6,686 nt of DNA from CAYXVB01 sp964467785 (GTDB taxonomy: Bacteria; Bdellovibrionota; UBA1018): NCBI GenBank assembly GCA_964467785.1, contig CAYXVB010000193.1, positions 1 through 6,686 of the forward strand, given 5' to 3'. A model generated the notes under the pieces. That model was not told where the DNA came from, did no database searches, and was given only the letters and a program-made list of their open reading frames with translations. Of this stretch, positions 1 to 6,391 are shown in pieces (position 1 is the stretch's first letter; every line of letters starts with the position of its first letter). Made by a program: the position numbers and the translations under genes.

Positions 1-1
1 C

Positions 2-112
2 AAAGCGCGAGACTTGGCGGAGTGGCTACTTCGAGTTCGCTTTTGCCTCGCGGAGAAGGGTAAAGCTGAGGTTGCGCAGCGTGTCTTGACGGCCGCTGCG
101 GCGGGGGGATAA
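2..112 (+). CDS. Probable 3' end of an upstream gene (product unknown)
   Basis: The reading frame is open from the window edge to a TAA at 110-112, about 36 codons, and lies 9 bp before the next start codon, as in a tightly packed operon. The visible C-terminus is rich in Ala, Leu, Glu and Lys, has balanced charge and ends in an Ala/Gly run, which reads like the end of a soluble helical protein. No family is recognisable from so short a piece. A second + frame is open from 3 to a TGA at 87-89. It has somewhat higher GC at third positions, but its product is very Arg-rich, which is typical of a shadow frame in GC-rich DNA. The choice between the two frames is therefore tentative. Confidence 0.25.
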   Translation, partial: KARDLAEWLLRVRFCLAEKGKAEVAQRVLTAAAAGG

Positions 113-121
113 GCCCATAGG

Positions 122-739
122 ATGCAAATCTCCACCGAGCTGGTCCGCTTCTGGGCCCTGGCTTTCGCAGCCGGACTGGTTCATGTCATTGCTCCGGATC
201 ACTGGGTTCCCGCGTCGATCCTGAGCTGGCAACGGCGGTGGGCGTTTTCGCGCACGGGTCTTTTTGTCGTCGCGCTCCATGGGCTGCACCTCTTGCTGGG
301 TTTCGCGATCTTTTATGCTTTCGCCGGAATCTTGGCGGGCATCCCTTCCTCGCGTCTTTTTGTTTTTGCCTTTGTCCTGGTTTCGGCAGTGGCAGTGGTC
401 CGCGGCCTCCGCTTTGGGCGGATTCGCGAGGTTGTCCGCTCCGGAACGGACAGTTTCTGGGGTGGTGCGGCGGTATTTTCGCTGCTCGGCCCTTGCGAGT
501 CGGTGATTCCGGTCTTCGTCAAAGGATATCAGATGGGTACGGGCTACCTGGCGCCGCTCCTCGCGTTCGCCGCGGGCACGTTGATCGGGGCGGTGAGTCT
601 GACCTGGTTTGGCCAGGCGATCTGGAGGCAGCCGCGTTTATTGCCTCGTGGCTTGGCCTGGTTCCAGGAGCGGCACAAAATGATCCCGCTTTCGGCCAGC
701 ATCGCGGTGGGGATCATGTTGCTTTTGCGCGTTTCTTGA
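122..739 (+). CDS. Polytopic membrane protein with HX4DH motif (NiCoT/HupE/UreH-like)
   Basis: This 205-residue protein has about six hydrophobic segments, near residues 10-28, 46-72, 79-95, 114-132, 143-165 and 187-204. The first holds H21-V-I-A-P-D26-H27, an exact HX4DH pattern. In nickel/cobalt permeases (NiCoT) and related HupE/UreH-type proteins this motif in an early helix takes part in metal recognition. A second His pair, H53 and H56 (HGLH), lies in the next helix, and a GPCES motif is at 123-127. The sequence fits a small inner-membrane transporter-like protein, probably for a divalent metal, but the substrate is inferred. The only visible purine-rich stretch before the ATG is a G-run at about 103-109, rather far upstream, so the ribosome site is poor. 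The aminotransferase gene follows after 15 bp and is probably in the same operon. A broader LysE/TauE-type exporter is an alternative. Confidence 0.6.
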   Translation: MQISTELVRFWALAFAAGLVHVIAPDHWVPASILSWQRRWAFSRTGLFVVALHGLHLLLGFAIFYAFAGILAGIPSSRLFVFAFVLVSAVAVVRGLRFGRIREVVRSGTDSFWGGAAVFSLLGPCESVIPVFVKGYQMGTGYLAPLLAFAAGTLIGAVSLTWFGQAIWRQPRLLPRGLAWFQERHKMIPLSASIAVGIMLLLRVS

Positions 740-754
740 GCGTAACTAAAGGTC

Positions 755-1936
755 ATGCGCCAGCACTTCGACCTTGATCCTGGGCTGATTTATCTCAATT
801 CCGGAACTCACTCGATTTGCCCCCGCGCGGTCGAGGACGCTCTCAGTGTATACCGCGCGGAATATGAGCGGAACCCGAGCTATGGGCTGTTCACGAACTG
901 GGGCAAGCTCTGGACTGTGCAAAAGGACCTAGCGGCGTTTTTTAACGCGCGTCCGGAGGACGTGCTGCTGCGGATCAACGTGACGCACGCGATGAGTGAA
1001 TTCATTCTGGGTGCGAAGTTCGTTTCGGGTCCAGGGGAGATCGTCGTCACGAATCTCGAGTACGGCGCGATGGTCAACCAGTGCCGGTTTCGCGCGGAGC
1101 GGGATGGATTGACGCTCCGAACGCTGTCGCTGCCCGCAGGCCAGGCGGACTTTTCCGGGCTAACGGTCGACCAACTGGTCCGTATTGTCGTCGACAACTT
1201 GCGCCCGGAAACCCGGATGTTGCTCTTGAGCCATGTCATGACCTCCAATGGCCTGCTCATGCCGATCCGTGAGATCGCGCGCGAGACGCGAAAGCGCGGC
1301 GTGCTCCTCGTAGTCGACGGCGCGCATGGCCCGGGCTCGGTCGACCTGGATTTCTCGCAGCTGGAAGACGTGGACTTTTACGGCGGCAATCTCCACAAGT
1401 GGATGATGGGACCCAAAGGGACAGCTTTTGGCTGGGTCGCTCCGCGCCACCACGAAACGCTGGAGTTGATGCATGCGGGCTGGACAACCTATGATTTTCC
1501 GCCGGCGTTCCAGGCGTTCGGCGAAGGCAATCGTTTCCAAGGCCGCATGATGCTTTCCGGTTGTCATGACTTCGCGCCGTTTTATGCGCTCAAGGAGATG
1601 CTTGAGTTCTGGCGCAAGCTGGGGACGGATCAGATCCAGGCCCGTATTCGCGAGTTGCAAATGCACGCTGTTTCGGAAATGCGCGCGAAGTTGGGCTGGA
1701 AACTGCTCTCCCCGCCCGCGGGACCATTGCTCGGGCCCTTGCTATCTTACGAGCTTCCGGAGCGTCTCCAGGCACAAGGCTACGGAGTCTTGTTCGAGCT
1801 TTACGAGAAGGAGAGTCTCCAAATCGCGATCACTCCGATTCAAGGCCGCTATTGTCTGCGGTTGTCGCCTCATGTCTACAATACCGAAGACGAGATCTCG
1901 CGCGCAGTCGACACGATGGCGCGGCGGTACGGCTGA
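755..1936 (+). CDS. Class V aminotransferase (isopenicillin-N epimerase-like)
   Basis: This 393-residue protein is a complete fold-type I PLP enzyme of the class V aminotransferase family. The N-terminus (YLNSGTHSICPRAV, residues 13-26) matches the family opening. An SH-x-SNG segment (159-165) lies before the cofactor site. D188 in VVDGAH should bind the pyridine nitrogen, and K215 in GGNLHKWMMGPKG is the expected Schiff-base lysine. The small domain follows from about residue 290. Proteins of this type are often labelled isopenicillin-N epimerase, but the family also includes cysteine desulfurase-like enzymes and other aminotransferases, so the substrate is unknown. The start is supported by an AAAGG at 748-752, just before the ATG, and by family length. 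The gene follows the membrane protein by 15 bp and ends 10 bp from the convergent flavoprotein gene. No hairpin terminator is visible in that gap. Confidence 0.85.
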   Translation: MRQHFDLDPGLIYLNSGTHSICPRAVEDALSVYRAEYERNPSYGLFTNWGKLWTVQKDLAAFFNARPEDVLLRINVTHAMSEFILGAKFVSGPGEIVVTNLEYGAMVNQCRFRAERDGLTLRTLSLPAGQADFSGLTVDQLVRIVVDNLRPETRMLLLSHVMTSNGLLMPIREIARETRKRGVLLVVDGAHGPGSVDLDFSQLEDVDFYGGNLHKWMMGPKGTAFGWVAPRHHETLELMHAGWTTYDFPPAFQAFGEGNRFQGRMMLSGCHDFAPFYALKEMLEFWRKLGTDQIQARIRELQMHAVSEMRAKLGWKLLSPPAGPLLGPLLSYELPERLQAQGYGVLFELYEKESLQIAITPIQGRYCLRLSPHVYNTEDEISRAVDTMARRYG

Positions 1937-1946
1937 AGACGGATTT

Positions 1947-2936
1947 TTACTTGGGTGAGCTTTCTTGCCAAAAAGCCCGCGCGGCTTCTTGGTACTCGCT
2001 CATGAGCCGCTCGACGATCTCCCCCGCGGGTAGGATGTCTTCGATGAGGCCCACGCCCTGGCCGGCGCTCCAGACTTCTTTCCAGGTCACGCCGACGGCC
2101 GCTTTTTCGAGCGCTTTTTGGCCGAGATAGTAGCGGACCATCTTCATGTACTTCTTGCTCTGGGGATATTTGTAGAGGAGCTTCTCGAACGGGTTGAGCT
2201 CGGTGCCCACTTTTTCGATGTACGGCGTCTTGATGACCGCGGCCGGCGTGCCCGAGATTTTTTCGGTCATCACGATGTCCTCGGGCTCGGCATTGAGGAT
2301 CGCGTTTTTGTAGTTTTGTTCGACCTTGGCTTCCTTGGAGGCAATGAACCGGGTGCCGATCTGAAACGCGGATGCCCCAAGCAGGCGCATGGCGGCCATT
2401 TGCTCGCCGGTGGCGATGCCGCCCGCGGCGACGACCGGGATCTTGATGTGGCGCTTGAGGTAGGGGACAAGTACGAGCGGCGAAATGGGACCTGCGTGGC
2501 CACCCGCGCCGGCGGAGACGGCCACGACGCCGTCGGCGCCGAGATCTTCGACCTTCTTGGCGTACTCGAGCGTGGTCACGTCGCAGAACACCTTGCCGCC
2601 CACGGCGTGCATCCGCCGAATGATCTCCTTGGGATTGCCAAGCGAGGTGATGACGAGGGGCACGCGCTCCTCGACACAGACTTCGAGGTCGGGTTTTTGG
2701 CGAGGGTTGGCTTGGTTGACGATGAGATTGACGCCGAAGGGATTTTTGGTGCCCGCCTTGACCTTCTGCACCGCGCTTTGGAACTGCTCAGTGGTGCGCC
2801 AGTTGAGAGAGGGCATGGCTCCCACGCCCCCGGCCTCGCTGACGGCGATGACGAGCTTTTCGTCGCTCACCAGAAACATGGGACCCGAAATGATGGGGTA
2901 GCGGCAGCCTAAGAGTCGGGTGAAGTCGGTTTGCAT
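1947..2936 (-). CDS. Nitronate monooxygenase / 2-nitropropane dioxygenase-like flavoprotein
   Basis: This 329-residue protein is an FMN-dependent TIM-barrel enzyme of the nitronate monooxygenase family. Landmarks are YPIISGPM (13-20), GGVGAM (36-41), GAGGHAG (143-149) with the likely active-site H147, the FMN phosphate-binding stretch AAGGIATG (170-177) and GTRFIAS (194-200). Family members oxidise alkyl nitronates to carbonyl compounds and nitrite, and close relatives are NAD(P)H:quinone reductases or FabK-type enoyl-ACP reductases, so the physiological substrate is uncertain. The frame extends 52 codons upstream to 3092, but the extra residues are basic and unlike the family, and they would overlap the fmdB-like gene. 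The ATG at 2934-2936, which gives MQTDFTRLLGCRYPI, is preferred. No good Shine-Dalgarno sequence precedes it. The gene diverges from the fmdB-like gene across 111 bp and converges on the aminotransferase. A stem structure at 2944-2965 lies just upstream of the start. Confidence 0.88.
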   Translation of the reverse strand: MQTDFTRLLGCRYPIISGPMFLVSDEKLVIAVSEAGGVGAMPSLNWRTTEQFQSAVQKVKAGTKNPFGVNLIVNQANPRQKPDLEVCVEERVPLVITSLGNPKEIIRRMHAVGGKVFCDVTTLEYAKKVEDLGADGVVAVSAGAGGHAGPISPLVLVPYLKRHIKIPVVAAGGIATGEQMAAMRLLGASAFQIGTRFIASKEAKVEQNYKNAILNAEPEDIVMTEKISGTPAAVIKTPYIEKVGTELNPFEKLLYKYPQSKKYMKMVRYYLGQKALEKAAVGVTWKEVWSAGQGVGLIEDILPAGEIVERLMSEYQEAARAFWQESSPK

Positions 2937-2943
2937 GGTGAAA

Positions 2944-2965
2944 GGGTACCATAAAAAAGGTATCC
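2944..2965. promoter_or_regulatory. Inverted repeat next to the nitronate monooxygenase start
   Basis: GGGTACC (2944-2950) and GGTATCC (2959-2965) form a 7-bp stem with one wobble pair around an A-rich 8-base loop. The repeat starts 7 bp upstream of the nitronate monooxygenase ATG, in the gap shared with the divergent fmdB-like gene. It could be an operator for a dimeric regulator or a leader hairpin that affects initiation. With the loop read as a T-run on the minus strand, it is not placed like a terminator. The structure is seen directly; its function is inferred and may be absent. Confidence 0.25.
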
Positions 2966-3047
2966 GCTTCCTATTTGATGCACGCTGCGTCAATTTCTGA
3001 GTGGGACGTCTTGTCAAACGGGGCAGGCTTAGTTTATAGAGGTTGCC

Positions 3048-3272
3048 ATGCCGATGTACGAATATCAGTGTTCTTCCTGTAAGAAAGTCCACGAGATCAT
3101 TCAGAAGTTTTCGGATGCCCCGCTGACGGAATGCCCGGATTGCGGCGGCGCGATGACCAAGCTTTTGAGCTCGAGCTCCTTCGCGCTGAAGGGCACAGGC
3201 TGGTACACGACGGACTATAAGAAGTCCGGCTCTTCGTCCTCTTCTTCAGGGGCTTCCGGATCCTCCGGTTAA
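3048..3272 (+). CDS. FmdB-family zinc-ribbon protein
   Basis: This 74-residue protein begins MPMYEYQC, the hallmark opening of the FmdB family. Two CxxC pairs, C8/C11 and C29/C32 (ECPDCGG), form a single zinc ribbon. The family was named after a proposed regulator next to formamidase/acetamidase genes, but most members have no proven role. The ribbon is followed by a short FALKGTGWYTTDY segment (45-57) that is common in the family, and then by a Ser/Gly-only tail from residue 60 to the end, probably disordered. The ATG is supported by AGAGG at 3038-3042, five bases upstream, one of the better ribosome sites in the window. The gene ends 6 bp before the stop of the convergent DUF971 gene. The other Cys-pair families of this size lack the MPxYEY start, so the family call is firm. 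Confidence 0.88.
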   Translation: MPMYEYQCSSCKKVHEIIQKFSDAPLTECPDCGGAMTKLLSSSSFALKGTGWYTTDYKKSGSSSSSSGASGSSG

Positions 3273-3278
3273 TGGGAT

Positions 3279-3608
3279 TCAGGCCAATCTGCGGCCGAGC
3301 TTGCGGCAAATCTCATAGAGCGAATCAAAGTGGTACATCCCCGTGGAGTGGCGATCGCTCCACTGGACTTGCACCGCGTAACGGCCCACGAGGCTCACTC
3401 CCAGGGGATGAACATCCGGGGCGACCTCCGAGCGAAGCAACGTCCGCTTTCCGGTGTTTTCGTCCACGCAGCTGGCGCAGGGACATTGAAAACGCAGATC
3501 AACGAAGGTGACCGCGAATTCGCTCTGATCCGCCCAGGCGAGGAGCATTTCGGTGTCGGAGTACTTTTCGATGCGGGTGGGTCGAGCTTGCTGCATAGGA
3601 ATGTCCAT
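3279..3608 (-). CDS. DUF971 protein (gamma-butyrobetaine hydroxylase-like N-terminal domain)
   Basis: This 109-residue protein consists of a single DUF971 / GBBH-like N-terminal domain. The diagnostic block is RFQCPCASCVDENTGKR (39-55), with C42, C44 and C47. A fourth ligand, H87, lies in WSDRHSTGMYHFDSL. In human gamma-butyrobetaine hydroxylase the equivalent Cys3-His set binds a structural zinc. There is no catalytic 2-oxoglutarate oxygenase domain here, so this is the short stand-alone bacterial form, whose role is unknown; an Fe-S or metal-related partner has been suggested for some relatives. The ATG at 3606-3608 follows an in-frame stop closely, so no longer form exists; M5 is an alternative start. 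A GGAG lies 16 bases upstream, too far to be convincing. The gene converges on the fmdB-like gene and diverges from the Gfo/Idh/MocA gene across 91 bp. Confidence 0.85.
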   Translation of the reverse strand: MDIPMQQARPTRIEKYSDTEMLLAWADQSEFAVTFVDLRFQCPCASCVDENTGKRTLLRSEVAPDVHPLGVSLVGRYAVQVQWSDRHSTGMYHFDSLYEICRKLGRRLA

Positions 3609-3642
3609 AGCACATCAAAAAGTTCTCCAGGTGGTCTAGATT

Positions 3643-3660
3643 CATTAATGCACTGCGCAT
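3643..3660. promoter_or_regulatory. Overlapping palindromes in a divergent intergenic gap
   Basis: CATTAATG (3643-3650) is a perfect 8-bp palindrome. It overlaps ATGCACTGCGCAT (3648-3660), a 13-bp palindrome with one mismatched pair. Both lie in the 91-bp gap between the DUF971 gene and the Gfo/Idh/MocA gene, which are transcribed away from each other. The position suits an operator or a paired promoter region, but palindromes this short also occur by chance and no convincing -35/-10 pair could be fitted. Confidence 0.15.
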
Positions 3661-3699
3661 CAGGAGGTAGCCGGAGCGCTTTTCGCATGGTGAAGCCTG

Positions 3700-4755
3700 A
3701 TGGCGACGACAGTCAAAGGCGCAGTGATCGGGTATGGATTCATCGCTTCGACTGGGCATGTGCCCGCCTATCTGCAGCGGCGGCGAACCCGGGGCGACGT
3801 GCAGATCATCGCGGTGGCGGATGTTTGTGAAGCTCGGCGCCAGGCGGCTGCAGCGGTGCTGCCGGAAGCGCGGGTCTATGCCGATTTTCGTGACCTACTC
3901 GAGCGCGAGGCTTACGGGCTAGACTTCGTCGACATCTGCATGCCGCCGGCGATGCACGCGGAGATCGCGCGCCAGGCGTTCGCGCGCGGCCTGCACGTGA
4001 TGTGCGAAAAACCATTGGCTGTGAGGCCGCAGGACGCCATCGACATGCTCGGCCAGGCGGTGTCGGCTGGGAGGGTGCTTTTTCCGTGTCATAACTATCG
4101 ATTTGCCCCCGTCGTGCGCGAGATCAATCGGATCATTGGAGAGGGAAGGATCGGAAAAACACGCTCCGTCACGCTCAGCACGTTCCGGCCCACGCATGCG
4201 CGCGGCGTGCGCGAGTGGCAACCCGACTGGCGCCGTGATCCCGCGCAAGGGGGAGGGGGCATTGCCATGGACCATGGCTCGCACTCATTCTACCTGACGT
4301 TTGATTGGATGGGCTCGTACCCCCGCGCTGTCACCGCGCACTGTCTGCGCCTTCCGGGCGAACGGACGGAAAGCGAAGTCGCGGCCACCTTGCTGTTTCC
4401 CAATGGACTCGCTCAAGTTTACTTGAGCTGGAACGCTGGGGTCCGCAAAGTCATTTATACCGTGCAGGGATCGAGCGGAGCGATCATCGTGGATGACGAC
4501 GAGCTGCAGCTCGCCAGCGCCTTTCGTCCGTCGGAGCCGGAACGCCGAAGGATTGCCTCGGACTGGGGGGACGCCAGTCATGTGCATTGGTTTGAACCGC
4601 TATTTGAGCGCTTCAGGGCCGCGATCTCGGAGCAGGATTATGCGGGGCGCGATGCGCGCGAGGCAGTGCTCTGCGTGGATTTGATCGATGCGGTCTATCG
4701 CTCCGCGGGGCAGGGAGGGCGCGAGATCCGGCTGAGTCACCCTCACGCGGCGTAG
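3700..4755 (+). CDS. Gfo/Idh/MocA-family NAD(P)-dependent oxidoreductase
   Basis: This 351-residue protein has the two-domain layout of the Gfo/Idh/MocA family. The N-terminal Rossmann fold carries GAVIGYGFIA (7-16), an acidic residue after the second strand (AVAD, D41) and the EKP motif at 103-105. The C-terminal alpha/beta domain carries GGGGIAMDHGSH (184-195). The expected catalytic set is present: K104 from EKP, with D191 and H195 spaced as in inositol dehydrogenase. Family members oxidise or reduce sugars, inositols and related polyols; the substrate cannot be decided from sequence. The ATG has GGTGA six bases upstream. A stronger AGGAGGT at 3662-3668 is too far away to serve it. A different-frame ATG at 3687 leads only to a short ORF inside this gene. 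The next gene on the strand, ino1, begins 76 bp downstream, which hints at inositol-related metabolism. Confidence 0.88.
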   Translation: MATTVKGAVIGYGFIASTGHVPAYLQRRRTRGDVQIIAVADVCEARRQAAAAVLPEARVYADFRDLLEREAYGLDFVDICMPPAMHAEIARQAFARGLHVMCEKPLAVRPQDAIDMLGQAVSAGRVLFPCHNYRFAPVVREINRIIGEGRIGKTRSVTLSTFRPTHARGVREWQPDWRRDPAQGGGGIAMDHGSHSFYLTFDWMGSYPRAVTAHCLRLPGERTESEVAATLLFPNGLAQVYLSWNAGVRKVIYTVQGSSGAIIVDDDELQLASAFRPSEPERRRIASDWGDASHVHWFEPLFERFRAAISEQDYAGRDAREAVLCVDLIDAVYRSAGQGGREIRLSHPHAA

Positions 4756-4780
4756 TCGCGTCTTTGGAGAGAGCCGCGTG
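4744..4780 (+). terminator. Stem-loop spanning the oxidoreductase stop codon, possible terminator
   Basis: CACGCGGC (4744-4751) and GCCGCGTG (4773-4780) are perfect 8-base inverted copies around a 21-base loop that contains the TAG stop at 4753-4755. A second, weaker stem follows at once: GCACAA (4781-4786) pairs with TTGT-a-GC (4790-4796) with one bulged base and a GGT loop, and it leads into five T residues at 4797-4801. Together these resemble an intrinsic terminator, but neither half is canonical: the strong stem is 16 bases from the T-run, and the stem beside the T-run is weak. Confidence 0.3.
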
Positions 4781-4794
4781 GCACAAGGTTTGTA
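4779..4794 (+). promoter_or_regulatory. Sigma-54-like promoter match upstream of ino1
   Basis: TGGCACAAGGTTTGTA matches the sigma-54 consensus TGGCAC-R-N4-TTGCW, with the -24 element complete, the spacing exact and TTG of the -12 element present. The usual C of the -12 GC pair is T. Transcription would start near 4805, leaving a leader of about 27 bases before the ino1 ATG at 4832. The mismatch falls at one of the most conserved positions, and the site overlaps the terminator-like stems, so this is a candidate only. No binding site for an activator protein is visible in the short upstream gap. Confidence 0.25.
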
Positions 4795-4831
4795 GCTTTT
4801 TGTCGCATGCCGGGGATCGGGGGCACATTCC

Positions 4832-6337
4832 ATGAGTAATCCCAGCGTTCTGAAATCTTCAAATTTTGCGGCGAAAGCCAGTGCGAGTCCAGAAGCGGCG
4901 CAAAAGATCCGGGCTACGCCGATACGCCCTCCTCGGGGCAAGCTTGCCGTCTTGACGCCCGGAATGGGCGCGGTGGCCACGACATTTTATGCAGGCGTCG
5001 AAGCCGTGCGACGGGGGCTTGCCCAGCCGATCGGGTCCTACACTCAGATGGGAAGGATCCGTCTCGGCAAGCGCACTGAAAATCGCAATGTGCCCGTTCA
5101 AGACCTGGTTCCGTTGGCGCGGCTCGACCAGCTCGAATTTGGAGGATGGGACCTGTTCCCGGATTCGGCGTATGAATCCGCAAAGCATGCCAAGGTCCTG
5201 GATGAGGCGCTATTGCGGAAGCTCGAGGAGCCGCTGTCTCGCATCCGTCCCATGCCAGCTGTCTTTGATAAGGAATATGTGCGACGGCTGGATGGTCCGC
5301 ACATCAAGACAGGCCGCAGCAAGCGTCATTTGGGTGAGCAGCTGCGCGAGGACATCCGTCGCTTCATGAGCGAACGCGGTTGTGAGCGCGCAGTGCTCGT
5401 GTGGTGCGCTTCGACGGAAGTTTACAATCCTTCGTCGGAGGTCCATGCGTCGCTCGCGGAATTTGAGCGCGGGCTCGAGCGCGATGATCCGCGGATCTCC
5501 CCCTCGCAGATCTACGCCTGGGCGGCTTTGAAGGAGGGCGTGCCCTTCGCCAATGGCGCGCCCAATGTCTCCGTCGAGATGCCCTGCATCCAGGAGCTGG
5601 CGCAAGAGATGCGCACGCCGATCTCGGGCTCCGACTTCAAGACCGGCCAGACTCTGCTCAAAACCGTGATCGGCCCGGGACTTCGCAACCGGCTGCTCGG
5701 TGTATCGGGCTGGTACAGTACCAATATCCTGGGGAACCGGGATGGCGAAGTTCTCGATGATCCCGGTTCTTTTCGCTCCAAGGAAGTCTCCAAGACCGGC
5801 GTGCTGACGGACATCTTTTCCAAGGAGCTATTTCCGGCTCTTTACAGCGATGTCCATCATCTGGTGCGAATCAATTACTACCCGCCGCGCGGTGACAACA
5901 AGGAAGGCTGGGACAATATCGATCTTTTCGGCTGGCTCGGCTACCCGATGCAGATCAAGGTCAATTTCCTCTGTCGTGACTCGATCCTGGCCGCGCCGCT
6001 CGCTCTCGATCTGGCGTTGTTCATGGATCTTGCGTCGCGCGCGGGAATGCGAGGCATCCAGGAGTGGCTGTCGTTTTACTTCAAGGCGCCCATCGTCCGC
6101 CCGGGCCTTCGGCCTGAGCACGATCTTTCCGTGCAATTGCTCAAACTGGAGAACACGCTCCGGTTCCTGGCGCGCGAGGAGATCATCCATCATCTCGGCC
6201 TGTCGTATTACGGGATCGATGAAGAGGAAGCGGACGCGCAGGTTGCGGCGACGCCGGCGCCCATGTCAGCGTCGATGCCCGTGGTACCGTCGGATCCTGA
6301 CCCGGAAGCCGCGCCTCCGAGGAGTCTTGCCGTATGA
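4832..6337 (+). CDS. ino1: Inositol-3-phosphate synthase (myo-inositol-1-phosphate synthase)
   Basis: This 501-residue enzyme converts glucose 6-phosphate to 1D-myo-inositol 3-phosphate with internally recycled NAD. The NAD-binding loop is LTPGMGAVATT (41-51). Strong family blocks are IGSYTQMGRIRLGKRTENR (67-85), PMPAVFD (140-146), VWCASTEVY (190-198), SGSDFKTGQT (265-274, with K270 as a likely catalytic lysine), LGNRDGEVLDD (300-310), SKEVSK (316-321), INYYPPRGDNKEGWDN (347-362) and DSILAAPLALDL (383-394). The core spans about 37-461 and resembles the roughly 435-residue synthases of many Gram-negative phyla rather than the shorter mycobacterial type. A Ser/Ala-rich N-terminal extension and an acidic then Pro/Ala-rich C-terminal tail (463-501) are extra. 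The ATG is the only one before the NAD loop. Only a G-run at 4819-4823 precedes it, so the ribosome site is weak. A CDP-alcohol phosphatidyltransferase gene follows after 92 bp. Confidence 0.96.
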   Translation: MSNPSVLKSSNFAAKASASPEAAQKIRATPIRPPRGKLAVLTPGMGAVATTFYAGVEAVRRGLAQPIGSYTQMGRIRLGKRTENRNVPVQDLVPLARLDQLEFGGWDLFPDSAYESAKHAKVLDEALLRKLEEPLSRIRPMPAVFDKEYVRRLDGPHIKTGRSKRHLGEQLREDIRRFMSERGCERAVLVWCASTEVYNPSSEVHASLAEFERGLERDDPRISPSQIYAWAALKEGVPFANGAPNVSVEMPCIQELAQEMRTPISGSDFKTGQTLLKTVIGPGLRNRLLGVSGWYSTNILGNRDGEVLDDPGSFRSKEVSKTGVLTDIFSKELFPALYSDVHHLVRINYYPPRGDNKEGWDNIDLFGWLGYPMQIKVNFLCRDSILAAPLALDLALFMDLASRAGMRGIQEWLSFYFKAPIVRPGLRPEHDLSVQLLKLENTLRFLAREEIIHHLGLSYYGIDEEEADAQVAATPAPMSASMPVVPSDPDPEAAPPRSLAV

Positions 6338-6343
6338 TCCCGG

Positions 6344-6361
6344 ATCCCGCGATTGCGGGGT
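6344..6361 (+). other. Short stem-loop just after ino1
   Basis: ATCCCGC (6344-6350) and GCGGGGT (6355-6361) pair over seven positions, one of them a wobble, around a GATT loop. It begins 7 bases after the ino1 stop. No T-run follows, so it is not a standard intrinsic terminator. It may stabilise the 3' end of ino1 mRNA or weaken read-through into the next gene. Confidence 0.3.
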
Positions 6362-6391
6362 GGACCGGGTTTGCCGCAGGGATAGTCCGTG

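Noticed and set aside
26..289. 87-codon minus-strand frame at the left edge
   Set aside because: Most of it lies antisense to the membrane-protein gene, it is rich in Arg/Pro, and no family features are visible.
2118..2912. 264-codon open frame on the + strand, antisense to the flavoprotein gene
   Set aside because: It mirrors the codon structure of a clear nitronate monooxygenase-family gene. Its product is a His/Asp/Gly/Arg-rich sequence with no family features.
3011..3039. TTGTCA and TTTATA/TTATAG as a sigma-70 promoter for the fmdB-like gene
   Set aside because: Spacing (16-17 bp) is good, but transcription would start almost at the ATG and the Shine-Dalgarno sequence would overlap the -10 element, so it works only if the mRNA is leaderless.
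2937..3092. 52-codon upstream extension of the nitronate monooxygenase frame
   Set aside because: It would overlap the start of the fmdB-like gene, its residues are unlike the family N-terminus, and the ATG at 2934-2936 gives the standard start.
3256..3268. CCGGA-TCC-TCCGG hairpin at the end of the fmdB-like gene as a terminator
   Set aside because: The stem is only 5 bp, lies inside codons of the Ser/Gly tail and has no T-run.
3330..3830. 166-codon + strand frame across the DUF971 gene and the oxidoreductase start
   Set aside because: It is antisense to DUF971 and out of frame with the Gfo/Idh/MocA gene. Its translation has no recognisable domain, and the good AGGAGGT at 3662-3668 does not lie at working distance from any convincing start.
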